Assembly: GCA_022616275.1 (NCBI GenBank) | Contig: JAKEFB010000121.1 | Coordinates: forward strand, 1 to 64,000 | Source: Chloroflexota bacterium | GTDB lineage: Bacteria; Chloroflexota; Anaerolineae; Promineifilales; Promineifilaceae | Length of the DNA stretch: 64,000 nt | Direction of reading: 5' to 3' | In this document: piece by piece, positions 7,769-14,641 of the stretch | Layout of the letters: each line of letters begins with the position of its first letter | Position numbering within the stretch: the first letter of the stretch is position 1 | Notes under the pieces: generated by a model | Seen by the model: the letters and a program-made list of their open reading frames with translations, nothing else | What the model was told of the DNA's origin: nothing | Databases searched by the model: none | Made by a program: the position numbers and the translations under genes

Positions 7769-8971
7769 TTATTCATAACGAAAACGCCACACTCCCACTA
7801 AGAAGAACACCACCGCAAAGCCCACCAGCATCCCCGCCTCCGGCAAGACGTCGGCCAGCCCCCGGCCGCGCAGGACGAGGTCGGTCAGGCCCTGCATGGC
7901 CCAGGTCGTGGGCAGGGCGTACACGGCCGTCCGGGCCGCCTCCGGGAATAGCTCAAGCGGAAACCAACAGCCGCCCAGCAGGGCCAGGGCCATCCCGGCC
8001 ATAACGCTGATACTCGAGGCCTGGCTCTCCGTCTTGACAAAAGTCCCCAACATCGTTCCCAATGCCACTGAGGCCAGGCCAAAGGCCACCAACATCAAGA
8101 GGAGCGCGGCCGGCGACTGCCCCCAGTTGACGCCCATCACCACCGTGCCAAAACCAACCAGCAGGGCCATCTGGACCAGGCCCAGCCCCAGTTGGCCGGT
8201 GATCGTTCCCAGCAGGAAAGTGGCCTTGGGAGTCGGCGTGATGACCAGGCGGCGCAGCGTGCCCTGGGTCCGTTCAAAAGCCAGGAGGCCGGAGGTGGCC
8301 AGGAAGGGAATAAAGACCCAGGTGATGAGCTGGCCGGCCGATTGGTGGGCAGCCAGGTCAAAGCTGTTGGCCTGGACAGTCGCCTGGTCCGGTTGGGTCA
8401 CGGCCACCAGCGCGGGCGCTTCCGCCAGTTGCTGGCGGGCCATTTCCAGGCTGCGATTGAAATAAGCCTCTCGCTCCCCGGCCGAGGCAAAAGGCCGCAC
8501 CCGCTCGGCCTCTCTGACGCTGTTGTGGGCCGCCTCCAGGGCCGCGCTGGCGCGGCCAATCGCCGCCAGGACTGCCTGCCCGGCCGCCTGGGCGTCGCCG
8601 TTATTCGGCAACTGCTGCAACTCGACGGCCACGCCCCGGCCGCCCAGCAGCGTCGCCTCAAAGCCGGCCGGGATAATCAGCAGCGCCGGCGCCGCCTCGT
8701 TGGCCAGCTCCGCCTCAGCTTCCGCCCGCGCCAGCCGCCGGACCTCGATAGCCTCCGCCTCCTCTAGCGCCGCCACCACTCCGGCCGAGAGGGCGCTATG
8801 GTCTTCGTCCACCACCAGCACCGGGATAGCGCTCGGTCCATCGGCCACGCCGCTCGTGCCCAGCAGGTAAGTGAAGACCACCGGCAAGACAAAGAAAAAC
8901 AGAATCTCGGACCGGCCGGAAAACCGGATTAAGGCATCCTTCCAGGCAATTGTGGCGATTTTAGTAAACAT
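7769..8971 (-). CDS. ABC-2 type transporter permease
   Basis: The 400-residue protein has the ABC2_membrane_3 layout: an N-terminal helix (ILFFFVLPVVFTYLLG), a large extracytoplasmic domain of about 190 residues, then five C-terminal helices (ITWVFIPFLATSGLLAFE, MALLVGFGTVVMGV, LLLMLVAFGLASVALGTMLG, ISVMAGMALALLGGCW and the last VGFAVVFFLVGVW). The ERTQGTLRRLVITPT loop is typical of drug or Na+ exporters. It is the last gene of the kinase/regulator/exporter module; GAGGT precedes the ATG. Copies of the dispersed repeat lie on both sides of it. Confidence 0.88.
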   Translation of the reverse strand: MFTKIATIAWKDALIRFSGRSEILFFFVLPVVFTYLLGTSGVADGPSAIPVLVVDEDHSALSAGVVAALEEAEAIEVRRLARAEAEAELANEAAPALLIIPAGFEATLLGGRGVAVELQQLPNNGDAQAAGQAVLAAIGRASAALEAAHNSVREAERVRPFASAGEREAYFNRSLEMARQQLAEAPALVAVTQPDQATVQANSFDLAAHQSAGQLITWVFIPFLATSGLLAFERTQGTLRRLVITPTPKATFLLGTITGQLGLGLVQMALLVGFGTVVMGVNWGQSPAALLLMLVAFGLASVALGTMLGTFVKTESQASSISVMAGMALALLGGCWFPLELFPEAARTAVYALPTTWAMQGLTDLVLRGRGLADVLPEAGMLVGFAVVFFLVGVWRFRYE

Positions 8972-9036
8972 ACGTGAAGACCTCTACGAAAAAGACCTGA
9001 CGACGGACGAAGAAATATGTTATCAGCCGTCCAAGT

Positions 9037-9123
9037 GGGATTCTTCGCTCCGAAGACTCCGCTCAGAATGACCCAAGCGAGATTGAATTCGTAAAGAAGA
9101 TTCCCCGCTTTAGGAACCATGCC
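9037..9123 (+). repeat. Dispersed hairpin repeat, copy 3
   Basis: Same sequence as copies 1 and 2 with a few changes (CCCAAGCGAG for GCATTCGAG; CCGCTTTAGGAACC). It lies in the spacer between the two permease genes. Confidence 0.85.
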
Positions 9124-9149
9124 AACAATTCTGAAAAATTGTTCTCCCT

Positions 9150-10412
9150 TTATACCAGCAGCGCGGCTTTCCGCTGGCGGAAGGCCAGGACGGCCAGGGC
9201 AAAGAGGGCGGCCGCCATGACCAGCAAGGCCGCCACAGGCGTGAGAATGTCGGCCAGGACGCCGCCGGCGGCCAGGGTGTTGAAGCCCTCGACCGCCCAG
9301 GCGTTGGGCGTGATCCGGCTCGCGACGCGCACGGCGCTAGAGAAATTGGCCAGCGAAATAAACGTGCCGCCCATGATGCCGAAGATGAGCATCAGCGCCG
9401 TCCCCAGGCTGGAGATCTGCCCGGCCGATTTGGCCAGCGCCGCCAGCAGAATGCCCCAACCGGTCGCCGCCGCGGCCACGGCCGCCACCAGGACGATCAC
9501 GCCCAGCGCATCGCCCCAGCGCAGGTTGAACATCAGGCTGGTGGCCACAATCAGGATGATCACCTGGGTAAAACCGGTCAGAAAAACGCCCAGCACCTTG
9601 CCCCCCAGGACCTGGGCCAGGCTGGTCGGCGTCGTCAGCAGGCGCGACAATGTCCGGGCGTTGCGTTCGTCGAGGATGCTCCGGCCGCCAATCGTCACCG
9701 TGTACATCAGAAAAAAGACGGCCATACCCGTGGCAAAAAAGGCCAGTGGGTTAAACGTCTCTTCCTCGTCCACGGTGGCGCTGCTGCGGTGCAGGGCAAT
9801 GAGCGCCTGGCCGCCGCCGTCCTCGCCCATCATTCGCTCGACCATGGCCTGGCTGGCCGTCGGGGCCTCCTGGGGCGAGATCAGGCCATCCATGATCAGT
9901 TGGGTGATGGCCACCTGGCCGCTCACCTGGCCGGCCCGCACCTGGCTGGCAAAGCTATTGACGATAGCCTGGACGACGCCGGCGCTCAACGGCCGGGCCG
10001 GGTTGGCGTAGACCTCAATGGCCACTGCCTGGCCGGCCGCGCCGCCGTCTCGGCCGGGGATCACGCCGGCGGAGAAGCCGGCCGGAATGAGCACGGCCGC
10101 GGCCACCTCGTCGTCGTCTACCTGCTGGCGGGCCGCGGCAAAGCTCCCGGCTGTGGTTGGCTCGACCAGTTCGGCCAGCTCCGGTGAGGCAAAAGCCTGG
10201 GCCAGCGCCTGGCCCAATTGCCCTTCGTCTTCGTTCACGACCACGACCGGGATGTCGGCCAGCCCGCTGCTATCGTCCTGCGAAAAACTGCCGGTGACAA
10301 AGCCCATGCCCAGCGTCAGCACGAGAGGCGCGGCCAGCATCATAATCAACGCCGCCCGGTCGCGAAAGGTGACAATTAAATCTTTCCAGCCAATCGTTAA
10401 CACTTTTTTCAT
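9150..10412 (-). CDS. ABC-2 type transporter permease
   Basis: The 420-residue permease has the same architecture as its downstream neighbour: MKKVLTIGWKDLIVTFRDRA and a first helix, a large external loop containing VVVVNEDEGQLGQALAQAF, then five helices after the cytosolic ERNARTLSRLLTTPTS loop. With the next permease and the ATPase it would form a heteromeric exporter. The two permeases align in order but differ widely, so the duplication is old. A 7-bp repeat array separates it from the ATPase gene. Confidence 0.88.
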   Translation of the reverse strand: MKKVLTIGWKDLIVTFRDRAALIMMLAAPLVLTLGMGFVTGSFSQDDSSGLADIPVVVVNEDEGQLGQALAQAFASPELAELVEPTTAGSFAAARQQVDDDEVAAAVLIPAGFSAGVIPGRDGGAAGQAVAIEVYANPARPLSAGVVQAIVNSFASQVRAGQVSGQVAITQLIMDGLISPQEAPTASQAMVERMMGEDGGGQALIALHRSSATVDEEETFNPLAFFATGMAVFFLMYTVTIGGRSILDERNARTLSRLLTTPTSLAQVLGGKVLGVFLTGFTQVIILIVATSLMFNLRWGDALGVIVLVAAVAAAATGWGILLAALAKSAGQISSLGTALMLIFGIMGGTFISLANFSSAVRVASRITPNAWAVEGFNTLAAGGVLADILTPVAALLVMAAALFALAVLAFRQRKAALLV

Positions 10413-10420
10413 CGGTTACA

Positions 10421-10513
10421 CCGTTTATTCACGTGTCATGTATCATGTGTCACGTGTCATGTGGGTTCTACCTCACTTGATACTTGACACCTGACACGTG
10501 GCACTTGACACTT
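10421..10513. repeat. 7-bp tandem repeat array (GTGTCAN) with inverse copies
   Basis: GTGTCAT-GTATCAT-GTGTCAC-GTGTCAT on the left is answered by TGATACT-TGACACC-TGACACG and TGACAC on the right. It fills the ATPase/permease spacer inside the operon, ending at the ATPase stop codon. Confidence 0.85.
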
Positions 10514-11461
10514 TTAGTCGCGTAGGGCCCGGCCGGTCAGGTGGAGGAAGACGGCTTCCAGGTTGGGCTCTTCGATGTCCACCGAGCGGATGCGCAGACC
10601 GGCGTCGTTGGCCCGGCCGATGACGGCCGGCAGCGCCTCGGCGGCCGCGCCGACGGTCAGCACTACTTCGCCGTCGGCCCCGGCCGAATTGGATACGCCC
10701 GATAGACCCTGGAACAGGGCGGCCGCGTCTATGGCGTTGTAGTCGTCGCCCAGGTGCAGGCGCAGCGTTTCCTGCTCGCCGACCATTTGGGTCAATTCCC
10801 TTTGCGTTCCCAGGGCAATCAGCCGGCCGTGGTCAATAATGCCCACCCGGTCGGACAGCTCTTCGGCTTCTTCCATGTAATGGGTGGTGTACAGCACGGT
10901 CATGCCCTGGGCCCTCAGCTCTTTGACCGTATCCAGGATACGCCGCCGGCTTTGCGGGTCAATGCCCACCGTCGGTTCGTCCATGAACAGCAGTTGCGGC
11001 TTGTGCAGCAGCCCCACGCCAATATTAATGCGGCGCTTCATCCCGCCCGAGTAGGTGGATACCCGCTCGTCGGCCCGGTCGCTCAAGTTGACCTGCTCCA
11101 GCAGCTCGTCCACCCGCCTGACCAGTTCCTTGCCGCCCATGCCGTACATCCGGCCCCAGAAGACCAGGTTCTGCCGGCCGGTCAGGGTGTCATAGAGGGC
11201 AATTTCCTGGGGCACCACGCCGATGAGCTGCTTCACGGCCAGGGCATCCTTGGGGATGGCCAGGTCGTTAATCGTGGCCGTCCCGGCCGTCGGCGGCAGC
11301 AGGCAGCTCAACATCGAGATCGTCGTCGTCTTGCCCGCCCCGTTCGGCCCCAGCAGGCTAAAAATCTCGCCGCGCAGGACCGTGAAAGAAATCCCCTGCA
11401 CCGCCGCCAAATCACCGTATGACTTTTTCAGGTCCTTAGTCACCAGAATCGGTTCAGCCAT
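10514..11461 (-). CDS. ABC transporter ATP-binding protein (DrrA-type exporter)
   Basis: The 315-residue protein carries Walker A GPNGAGKTT (residues 38-46), signature TYSGGMKRR, Walker B LLFMDEP followed by TVGIDPQSRR, and H-loop YTTHYMEEAEEL. After the nucleotide-binding domain there is the C-terminal extension common in drug exporters of the DrrA/CcmA class. ATG 11461 is chosen because AAGGAG lies about 9 nt upstream; the ORF extends further to 11497 without support. It follows the LiaI-like gene and precedes two permeases. Confidence 0.93.
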   Translation of the reverse strand: MAEPILVTKDLKKSYGDLAAVQGISFTVLRGEIFSLLGPNGAGKTTTISMLSCLLPPTAGTATINDLAIPKDALAVKQLIGVVPQEIALYDTLTGRQNLVFWGRMYGMGGKELVRRVDELLEQVNLSDRADERVSTYSGGMKRRINIGVGLLHKPQLLFMDEPTVGIDPQSRRRILDTVKELRAQGMTVLYTTHYMEEAEELSDRVGIIDHGRLIALGTQRELTQMVGEQETLRLHLGDDYNAIDAAALFQGLSGVSNSAGADGEVVLTVGAAAEALPAVIGRANDAGLRIRSVDIEEPNLEAVFLHLTGRALRD

Positions 11462-11479
11462 CGAGAAAACTCCTTTTTC

Positions 11480-11513
11480 CGGTTCCCAATTACTCAATTA
11501 CCCAATTACTTCT
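11480..11513. repeat. 8-bp tandem repeat (CCCAATTA)
   Basis: CCCAATTA-CTCAATTA-CCCAATTA in the short spacer before the ATPase gene; it overlaps the 3' end of the upstream membrane-protein gene. Confidence 0.7.
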
Positions 11514-12016
11514 TTCCGCCTCAGCGCCTTCAGTAAAATGTAAACGCCCAGGACAATCAGCCCCAGCGGCCACAACCGGCCGGCCCAGGCCAGGGCCTCC
11601 AGGAAAAGGCCGCCGAAGAAGAGGGCCACGCCGACGAAGGCCATAATCGTGCCGGGGATGAGCGGCCACCAGTGGGTGTGGCGGGTGAAAACGGCCGTCA
11701 ACACCGTAATCGAAAACCAGCCCAGGGCAAAGGCCAGCAGAATCACGCCGGCCTGGTCCTCTCCACTCAGGTCCTGCAGCCCGCCGTTGGCCAGGTAAAC
11801 GCCCCAGCCCAGGCCGCTGAGAATACCGCCGGGGATGATCAAGCCCTCGTTGCGGTTGAGAATGCCGGCCGCCAGGAAAATCCCACCCAGCGCCGGCAGG
11901 AACAGTAGCCCTAAATTGCCAATTGCCGACAGGTCCACGACCTGGCTCAACAAAGCCACCAGGCCAATGGCAATCAAAATCAGACCACCGGTCAAATCGC
12001 CTTTTTTCTTTTCCAT
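11498..12016 (-). CDS. Small LiaI/DUF5668-like membrane protein
   Basis: The 172-residue protein has about five hydrophobic helices (GGLILIAIGLVALLSQV, GLLFLPALGGIFLAAGIL, AGVILLAFALGWFSITV, LIPGTIMAFVGVALFFGG, LWPLGLIVLGVYILL) between short basic ends, as in the transmembrane part of LiaI/LiaF-type envelope stress proteins. ATG 12016 follows GGAGG with 8 nt spacing; the GTG at 12025 is inside that signal. It is the first gene after the two-component pair and the promoter region, and probably acts in sensing or assembly for the exporter. The family assignment is by pattern only. Confidence 0.7.
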   Translation of the reverse strand: MEKKKGDLTGGLILIAIGLVALLSQVVDLSAIGNLGLLFLPALGGIFLAAGILNRNEGLIIPGGILSGLGWGVYLANGGLQDLSGEDQAGVILLAFALGWFSITVLTAVFTRHTHWWPLIPGTIMAFVGVALFFGGLFLEALAWAGRLWPLGLIVLGVYILLKALRRKEVIG

Positions 12017-12029
12017 GATCGTCACCTCC

Positions 12030-12185
12030 GAAAATGTGGTTATGTGGTTGTGTGGTTATGTGGTTGTGTCAGGTGTTTCCGTGTCAAGTGTCAGGTAACC
12101 GTGTCACGTGTTTCCGTGTCAAGTATCACGTAGCTTCAACTCACATGACACTTGATACATGACACTTGATACTTCCTCACCTGCC
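12030..12185. repeat. Two adjoining short tandem repeat arrays (TGTGGTTN; GTGTCAN with inverses)
   Basis: TGTGGTTA-TGTGGTTG-TGTGGTTA-TGTGGTTG (8-bp unit, about 12036-12068) runs into CAGGTGT-TTCCGTGTCAAGTGTCAGG type units, then the inverse words TGACACT-TGATACA-TGACACT-TGATACT. It lies in what would be the 5' leader of the LiaI-like/exporter operon. Confidence 0.85.
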
Positions 12186-12205
12186 ACCTTTAATACTCTG
12201 TTCCT

Positions 12206-12211
12206 ATCATA
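12206..12211 (-). promoter_or_regulatory. Candidate -10 box of the exporter operon
   Basis: The minus strand reads TATGAT; 17 bp upstream there is only ATCCGG and no -35 consensus, as expected of an activator-dependent promoter. Binding-site candidates lie further upstream at 12266-12338. Confidence 0.35.
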
Positions 12212-12265
12212 GAGGATTTTGCGCTCCCCCGGATGTGTCAGAAGTCACGTCGCAGGTCATAGTTC

Positions 12266-12338
12266 GTCATATGACCGGTCATGAAGAGAATTGCATCGAA
12301 TGACGCAAAAGCTTTGCGTGACGCAAAAGCTTTTGCGT
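12266..12338. promoter_or_regulatory. Cluster of palindromes, candidate response-regulator operators
   Basis: GTCATATGAC (12266-12275) overlaps ATGACCGGTCAT (12271-12282), both perfect palindromes. Next come ACGCAAAAGCTTTGCGT (12303-12319, one base off symmetry) and the perfect 18-bp ACGCAAAAGCTTTTGCGT (12321-12338). They sit between the regulator gene and the operon it probably controls. Confidence 0.5.
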
Positions 12339-12392
12339 TCACGCGAATTAGCGCCAATTATTTGCCGCTGTCCACGTTTTCGGCCGGCGTTA

Positions 12393-12427
12393 AAATCCAA
12401 AATCTAAAATCTAAAATCCAAAATCTA
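12393..12427. repeat. 7-bp tandem repeat array (CNAAAAT)
   Basis: AATCCAAAATCTAAAATCTA and following CCAAAAT units abut and overlap the last bases of the response-regulator gene. Confidence 0.8.
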
Positions 12428-13075
12428 TACCAGCCCTAACTCCCTCGCCCGCAGCGCGGCCTGGGTGCGGTCGCGGACGCCCAGCTTGCCCAGGATGTTG
12501 GTCAGGTGGTTCTTGACCGTCCCCTCGGTGATAAAGAGTTGGTCGGCAATCTCCTTATTGCTGGCCCCTGTGGCTACCAGGCGCAAAATTTCCAGCTCCC
12601 GCTCGGAGAGCGGCTCAACCAGGGGCTGCGGCCGGACGGCCGGGGCCTGGTTCGACAACCGGGCAAACTCGGCCACCACCCTGGCCGCCACCGACGGCTG
12701 GAGAAACGATTCCCCCCGCGCTGTGGCCTGGATAGCCTCGACCAACTTCTCCGAAGAAACGTCCTTCAGCAGGTAACCGGCCGCCCCTGCCCGCAGCCCG
12801 TCAAAAATATAGTCGTCGTCGTCAAAGGTGGTCAGCACAATCACCTGGCTGGCCGGCTGCTCCTGCCGCAGCCGGCGTGTCGCCGCCACCCCGTCCAGCA
12901 CCGGCATGCGCAGGTCCATCAGCACCACGTCAGGCTTCAGCTCGGCCGCCAAGGCCAGCGCCTCCTCGCCATTCCCCGCCTCCCCCACCACCTCCAGTTC
13001 CGGCCAGACCGACAACAACGTCCGCAACCCCTCCCGGAACAGCGCCTGGTCGTCTACGAGCAAGATCCGAATCAT
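12425..13075 (-). CDS. NarL/FixJ-family response regulator
   Basis: The 216-residue protein has a receiver domain (residues 1-118: acidic D8/D9, phospho-acceptor D54 in VVLMDLRMP, Thr in VLTTFDDD, Lys in YLLKD) and a LuxR-type helix-turn-helix (LSERELEILRLVATGASNKE to TVKNHLTNILGKLGV). It pairs with the histidine kinase 97 bp upstream and most likely activates the downstream LiaI-like/ABC exporter genes, in the manner of LiaSR, DesKR or VraSR systems. Confidence 0.95.
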   Translation of the reverse strand: MIRILLVDDQALFREGLRTLLSVWPELEVVGEAGNGEEALALAAELKPDVVLMDLRMPVLDGVAATRRLRQEQPASQVIVLTTFDDDDYIFDGLRAGAAGYLLKDVSSEKLVEAIQATARGESFLQPSVAARVVAEFARLSNQAPAVRPQPLVEPLSERELEILRLVATGASNKEIADQLFITEGTVKNHLTNILGKLGVRDRTQAALRARELGLV

Positions 13076-13171
13076 TATCTCCTCTTAAAATAGGCGGGGA
13101 TTGAGGTTAGGTAAAACCTAACCCTGGGATTAGGGGATTGATAAAAAAGGATGTCTGTTACCATCGTATTT

Positions 13172-14365
13172 TTATCCAGGTACGACCACCATTAGCCGAA
13201 AGCCCCGGCCTGGCCCGCTGTCTGTGTCCACCCGGCCGCCCAGCAACTCTACCCGCTCCCGCACGCCTAGCAGGCCGAAGCCGCCGTTCAGGCCGGCGGC
13301 TGAGCCGACGCCGTTGTCCTGGACGACCAGCCGCACCCCGGCCGGGTCGTCATAGTCCAGCGTCAGGTCCACCCGCGAGGCGCGGGCGTGCTTGCGAACG
13401 TTGGTCAGCCCCTCCTGGACGGCCCGGTAGAGAGTGAGTTCGGCGTTGGCCTCCAGCCGGCGCGGCCGGCCGCGCACGTCCAGCTCGGCCACCAGCCCGG
13501 CGGTGCGCGTCTCGGCGACCAGGGCGGCAATTGCTTCGGGCAGCGGCCGGTCGCCCAGCGGCGACTCACGCAGCGCGGCCACGGAGTGACGCACGGCGGC
13601 CAGCCCTTCCTGGGCCAGGGTCTGGGCCTTATGCAGGGCCTCCAGCGCCCGCTCGGGGTTCGTGCTTTGCAGCAGCCGCGCGGCTTCCAGTTGGACGTTA
13701 ATCACCGTCAGGTAATGGCCCAGGTTGTCGTGGATTTCGCGGGCCAGGCGGTTGCGCTCCTTGCTGGTGGCCAGCTCTTCAGCCTGGGTGGCATACTCGG
13801 CCAGTTGGCGGTTGGCCGCCTCCAGCTCGGCCGTCAACTGCTCCGCCCGCTGCCGCGCCTCCCCTTCGTTCATTAAAAGCCGGACAAAAATGGCCACAAA
13901 CAAAATAGCCGGAGCAAAGCTGAAGCCGACCGACAGGGCCGCTCCCGGTCCATAACGGACCCACACCGGCCCAGCCATGCTGGCCAGCACGGCCAAATAG
14001 ACCGGCCAGCGCCACAGCGGGCTCAGGTGGGCCACGGCCGTGCCCACCAGCGGCATCGAAATCAGCCAGATGCCGGCCGGGTTGCGAAATATGGCCTGGA
14101 TGGCGGCGGCCAGGGCCAGTTGGACCATAAAGTAGCCCGCCACTCGCCAGGTGGGTGAACTGCTATTAAGGCGCGGCTCCCAGAACAGGCTCAGGCACAG
14201 GTACAGCACTCCCAACCCGACAACAGCGGCGACCTCCAGCGGCGAATAGAGAAAGACCGGATCGGACAGGGCCTCGCCAAAGGCCACGGCGTAGCCGATG
14301 AAGATTGAGACCAGGGTAACAACCAGGTCCTGCCGCTCACTCATCCAGGCTCTCACTTTATTCAC
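13172..14365 (-). CDS. HisKA_3 sensor histidine kinase (NarX/DesK type)
   Basis: The 397-residue protein has an N-terminal sensor of about six membrane helices (VTLVSIFIGYAVAFGEAL through FSFAPAILFVAIFVRLL), a coiled coil (EARQRAEQLTAELEAANRQL), the HisKA_3 dimerisation box RNRLAREIHDNLGHYLT with the phospho-accepting His, and an HATPase domain (NVRKHARAS N-box, VQDNGVG G1, GFGLLGVRERV). A GTG at 14365 is used; an ATG at 14344 is possible. A mostly intramembrane sensor suggests detection of a membrane stress or lipophilic compound. Confidence 0.92.
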   Translation of the reverse strand: MNKVRAWMSERQDLVVTLVSIFIGYAVAFGEALSDPVFLYSPLEVAAVVGLGVLYLCLSLFWEPRLNSSSPTWRVAGYFMVQLALAAAIQAIFRNPAGIWLISMPLVGTAVAHLSPLWRWPVYLAVLASMAGPVWVRYGPGAALSVGFSFAPAILFVAIFVRLLMNEGEARQRAEQLTAELEAANRQLAEYATQAEELATSKERNRLAREIHDNLGHYLTVINVQLEAARLLQSTNPERALEALHKAQTLAQEGLAAVRHSVAALRESPLGDRPLPEAIAALVAETRTAGLVAELDVRGRPRRLEANAELTLYRAVQEGLTNVRKHARASRVDLTLDYDDPAGVRLVVQDNGVGSAAGLNGGFGLLGVRERVELLGGRVDTDSGPGRGFRLMVVVPG

Positions 14366-14385
14366 CTGCCTGTCCTCACCAATTA

Positions 14386-14415
14386 CATAACCACATATTC
14401 ACACAACCACATTGT
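14386..14415. repeat. Short repeat tract, inverse of the TGTGGTTN array
   Basis: ATAACCACATATTCACACAA followed by CCACATTG upstream of the kinase gene carries the same word, in the opposite orientation, as the array at 12036-12068. Confidence 0.55.
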
Positions 14416-14482
14416 AACCGCCGCCCGAAAGTCGTCAATTAGACTACTCAGAAACTGAGTGTTCTCATTGATGGAAGTCGTC

Positions 14483-14518
14483 GGGATGCTTCGCTCCGAA
14501 GAGTCCGCTCAGCATGAC
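14483..14518 (+). repeat. Dispersed hairpin repeat, partial copy 4
   Basis: GGGATGCTTCGCTCCGAAGA, then GTCCGCTCAGCATGAC: the first 36 bp of the repeat with a compensated hairpin core; the right part is missing. Confidence 0.8.
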
Positions 14519-14641
14519 GGATGCGGTGTTTCTTTGCTCATGGAACGGCGCCCGCGCCGTGGGGACTCTCAGCAGATCCAAAACCTGCTTTGCTTTAATC
14601 CGGATTTGTCAATCCGGGCTGAGCAAAATCGCCGAAAGGCG

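Noticed and set aside
7681-9123. Composite transposon formed by the repeat copies around the permease gene
   Set aside because: No transposase lies between them, the permease belongs to the exporter operon, and the same repeat occurs singly elsewhere.
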